Source: Metabacillus flavus (lineage in GTDB: Bacteria > Bacillota > Bacilli > Bacillales > Bacillaceae). Taken from it: 64,000 bases of DNA. The position numbers and the translations under genes were made by a program. The DNA lies in the NCBI RefSeq assembly GCF_018283675.1, contig NZ_JAGVRK010000001.1:3410001-3474000 (forward strand), given 5' to 3'. The notes beneath the pieces were generated by a model. The model did not search any database and was not told the DNA's origin. It worked only from the letters and a program-made list of their open reading frames with translations. Below, piece by piece: positions 62,119-64,000 of the stretch; the first letter of the stretch is position 1, and each line of letters begins with the position of its first letter.

Positions 62119-62895
62119 ATGAAAGAACTGAAAAGAGTAATGACTGGCGCTCAGTCCTTTTCCATTCATAAGAGTTCTGAACAGGCCATTCTTTTGTGCC
62201 ATGGCTTCAACGGCACCCCTCAGAGTATGGAATCGCTGGGAGAAAAATTTGCCTCATTGGGCTATTCTGTTTATGCTCCCAGGCTTGCCGGACATGGTAC
62301 ATGTCCGTCCGATATGGAGCTTTGCTCGGTTCAAGACTGGTACCGCTCCTTGGAAACTGCTTATTTAAAATTAAGAAGCCGATTTAAAAAAGTATTTGTT
62401 ATCGGACAATCCATGGGCGGCAGCCTGACGATTAAGCTTGCCAGCCAATTCACGCAAATCGATGGAATAGGTCTTATTAATGCAGCACTTGAAGTTCCAG
62501 AGTATGAAAAGATTGTGGGAGATACAGGTTTCATTAAAGAAGGACGGCCAGATATAAAGGATCCGTCTGTGGAGGAAATCGCTTATGAAAAAATACCTGT
62601 TAAAGCCATTTCCGAGCTGAGAAAAGCTATGAATGAAGCAAAAGTCAAGCTTGCAGAAGTCACGTGTCCAGTCGTTGTATTCTGTTCTCCGGAGGATCAT
62701 GTTGTTCCTGCCGCCTGTTCTGAAAAGATTATGGAGTCCATTTCCGCCAACAGAAAAAAGGTGATTAGCCTTCCAAATTCTTATCATGTAGCCTCCATGG
62801 ATTTTGACCAGGATTTGATCGTAAGAGAAGCCAATCAATTTTTTTCCATACAAAAAACAGCCCTTCCTGCTAATAGGAAGAGCATGAACGCCTGA
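62119..62895 (+). CDS. Alpha/beta hydrolase (S33-type serine hydrolase) under SAM-I riboswitch
   Basis: Encodes 258 aa. Oxyanion motif LLCHGFNGTP, nucleophile Ser98 (GQSMGG), acidic residue in SPEDHVVP and His in NSYHVASMD complete the triad. AAGGAGG lies 9 bases before the ATG. Resembles monoacylglycerol lipase/carboxylesterase types; no signal peptide. Its SAM riboswitch links it to methionine, sulfur or methyl metabolism; the substrate is not known. Related in fold to the YvaK-like esterase at 5.3 kb. Confidence 0.9.
   Translation: MKELKRVMTGAQSFSIHKSSEQAILLCHGFNGTPQSMESLGEKFASLGYSVYAPRLAGHGTCPSDMELCSVQDWYRSLETAYLKLRSRFKKVFVIGQSMGGSLTIKLASQFTQIDGIGLINAALEVPEYEKIVGDTGFIKEGRPDIKDPSVEEIAYEKIPVKAISELRKAMNEAKVKLAEVTCPVVVFCSPEDHVVPAACSEKIMESISANRKKVISLPNSYHVASMDFDQDLIVREANQFFSIQKTALPANRKSMNA
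62851..62880 (-). terminator. Terminator of bioY, inside the hydrolase 3' end
   Basis: CTTCCT and AGGAAG form a 6-bp stem on the minus strand, with TTTTTTG following after GGCTG. It lies within the last codons of the convergent hydrolase gene. Confidence 0.55.
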
Positions 62896-62898
62896 ATT

Positions 62899-63468
62899 CT
62901 AGGCTGCTTGAACCTTTTGATTAAGCAGCTTCGCTTGAATAAGCCGTCTTCTTACAGCAATTCCAATCCAGCTCGCCAGCGCCGCTTTTATGAGGCCAAC
63001 TGCTACAAATGGCCAGACACCAACAGCAAGTGCCTTGTCCCACGGCAAACCTAAGACGATTTTTAGCCACACCGTTCCGAAGAGCAATGTAACCAGCATC
63101 CCAATCGTGTTTGCGGCGAGCGCAAACATGAGCGTAAACTTTGTTTTTTCAAGGAAATATCCTGTTAAAAACGCCGCCGCAATGAATCCGATTATGTATC
63201 CCCCGGTTGGCCCCGCCAATATGTGAAGACCGCCTTTCGCCTCCGCAAAGACAGGCAGGCCAATCATTCCAAGACCAGCATATACAGCCATAGCCAAGGC
63301 CCCATACCGGCTGCCGAGAATAGTAGCCGCAATTCCTACTGCTAATGTCTGTCCGCTAATCGGAACGATTGGAAGCGGAATTTCAATTTGTGCAAATACA
63401 GCTGTGATTGCCGCAAACATTCCAGATAAAATAAGCATGCGGAGCTTTTCCCTTTGTTTTTGCATCAT
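62899..63468 (-). CDS. bioY: Biotin transporter BioY
   Basis: Encodes 189 aa with six hydrophobic segments. The S-component signature blocks ISGQTLAVGIAATILGSRYGALAMAVY and GPTGGYIIGFIAAAFL are present. Works with an ECF energising module encoded elsewhere, or alone at low efficiency. A BirA operator lies directly upstream. Confidence 0.95.
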   Translation of the reverse strand: MMQKQREKLRMLILSGMFAAITAVFAQIEIPLPIVPISGQTLAVGIAATILGSRYGALAMAVYAGLGMIGLPVFAEAKGGLHILAGPTGGYIIGFIAAAFLTGYFLEKTKFTLMFALAANTIGMLVTLLFGTVWLKIVLGLPWDKALAVGVWPFVAVGLIKAALASWIGIAVRRRLIQAKLLNQKVQAA

Positions 63469-63479
63469 TCTCTTCCCCT

Positions 63480-63510
63480 TTGTTAACCTTTATAAACTTA
63501 AAGTTAACAT
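63480..63510 (-). promoter_or_regulatory. BirA (biotin repressor) operator of bioY
   Basis: TTGTTAAC (63480-63487) and GTTAACAT (63503-63510) form an inverted repeat with a 15-base spacer, matching the Firmicute BirA operator (TTGTTAACC-N14-16-GGTTAACAA). It ends 12 bases before the bioY start and overlaps the region near its ribosome site, so BirA-biotin should block transcription. Confidence 0.88.
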
Positions 63511-63535
63511 AAGGAATCGATTTCTGTAAAAGGTT

Positions 63536-64000
63536 TTACAGAATATAGGTTCCGCCATGCCACATTTTCTCACGGGGCTCCCTATTATTTTTTTCATAGA
63601 AAGAAACCGCGTAAATCCCTTTTTCATGATGACATTCTGATTTTCTAAAGCTTACGAACGTGTCTCCCAACGATATTTTCACGTCTTCACCCTCTTTTTC
63701 ATCTTTCTCCAGCTGAAGCCACTCCGACCATTGAGAAGCCGCCTTCTCAGGATTTTCAGAGAGGTAGATGACTTCACGGATCATTTTTATTCCATTTGGG
63801 TGAGGCGCAAGTGCTCCCGTCCGAATTAAATCCTCTTTTCTAACTTCATCCGACTCGCCCCATTCGATGAAAAACGGCAGAGGAAATTCTGATTCCGGCT
63901 GTTCGGCGAAAAGCATCCTCCAGGAGATTTTGGTCCCGTCAGCCCTAGTCCGGCTTCCTGAAAAAGGACCTTTCACCGTAAGCCCTGCACCCTTCAATTT
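63536..64000 (-). CDS. VOC/glyoxalase-like protein, cut by window end
   Basis: The reading frame is open to the right edge; the visible C-terminal 154 or so residues contain GSRTRADGTKISWRMLF, a block typical of Glyoxalase_3 VOC proteins, followed by PFFIEWGE and a second half ending HGGTYIL. The N-terminal part is outside. Function unknown. Confidence 0.78.
   Translation of the reverse strand, partial: KLKGAGLTVKGPFSGSRTRADGTKISWRMLFAEQPESEFPLPFFIEWGESDEVRKEDLIRTGALAPHPNGIKMIREVIYLSENPEKAASQWSEWLQLEKDEKEGEDVKISLGDTFVSFRKSECHHEKGIYAVSFYEKNNREPREKMWHGGTYIL

Noticed and set aside
61866-62171. 101-aa gene upstream of the hydrolase
   Set aside because: It covers the SAM riboswitch and terminator; the RNA structure explains the conservation and no ribosome site is present.

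Overview
The window is a chromosomal segment of a low-to-mid GC endospore-forming Bacillaceae (Bacillus/Metabacillus-like). Evidence: a one-piece tmRNA with a Bacillus-type tag, sigL beside cggR and the gapA-pgk-tpiA-pgm-eno operon, crh, the whiA-yvcK-rapZ block, hprK-lgt-ppaX, csbA-uvrB-uvrA, and a consensus CtsR box at clpP. Gene order closely follows the B. subtilis yva-yvc-yvl region. Most genes lie on the minus strand.

Layout: 1-1.7 kb is AT-rich and looks acquired (a secreted YHYH protein) and abuts the 3' end of ssrA. 1.7-6.7 kb holds ssrA, smpB, rnr, a carboxylesterase and secG (trans-translation, RNA decay, secretion). A plus-strand LD-carboxypeptidase follows. 8.1-15.7 kb is the glycolytic operon with its repressor CggR, a two-part CggR operator and a promoter inside the preceding gene; repeat elements are inserted between pgk and tpiA. 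15.8-19.5 kb: glutaredoxin-like protein, sigma-54, yvfG, a candidate small RNA, tRNA-Arg(CCG), a DUF2164 protein and clpP. An intact IS1182-type element (19.6-21.5 kb) separates clpP from crh. 21.5-28.3 kb: crh, whiA, yvcK, rapZ, a Nudix hydrolase, trxB and a TPR protein. 28.5-34.8 kb is the complete hisZGDBHAFI operon. 34.8-35.5 kb carries a 41-bp tandem array. 35.5-42.6 kb: yvoF, ppaX, yvoD, lgt, hprK, a secreted phosphoesterase and yvlDCBA. 42.7-48.8 kb: uvrBA, csbA and ugpQ. 48.9-53.8 kb is a glycerol-3-phosphate import operon (glpP-ugpC-ugpA-ugpE-ugpB-ugpQ). The last 10 kb is mixed: HAD, OYE, a lipoprotein YidC, prfC, nitronate monooxygenase, GNAT, a phosphatase, an alpha/beta hydrolase and bioY; a VOC gene is cut by the window end.

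Connections: CggR, HPrK and Crh link glycolytic flux to carbon catabolite control; YvcK and RapZ sit beside them. GlpP probably controls its own operon through a leader terminator. The most notable regulatory finding is a SAM-I riboswitch with a terminator ahead of an S33-type alpha/beta hydrolase, convergent with a bioY gene that has a BirA operator. Intergenic space is unusually rich in repeats: a 21-bp minisatellite at two loci, a 41-bp palindromic array, and at least three families of 80-180 bp hairpin elements. All family assignments come from reading motifs; no database search was run.
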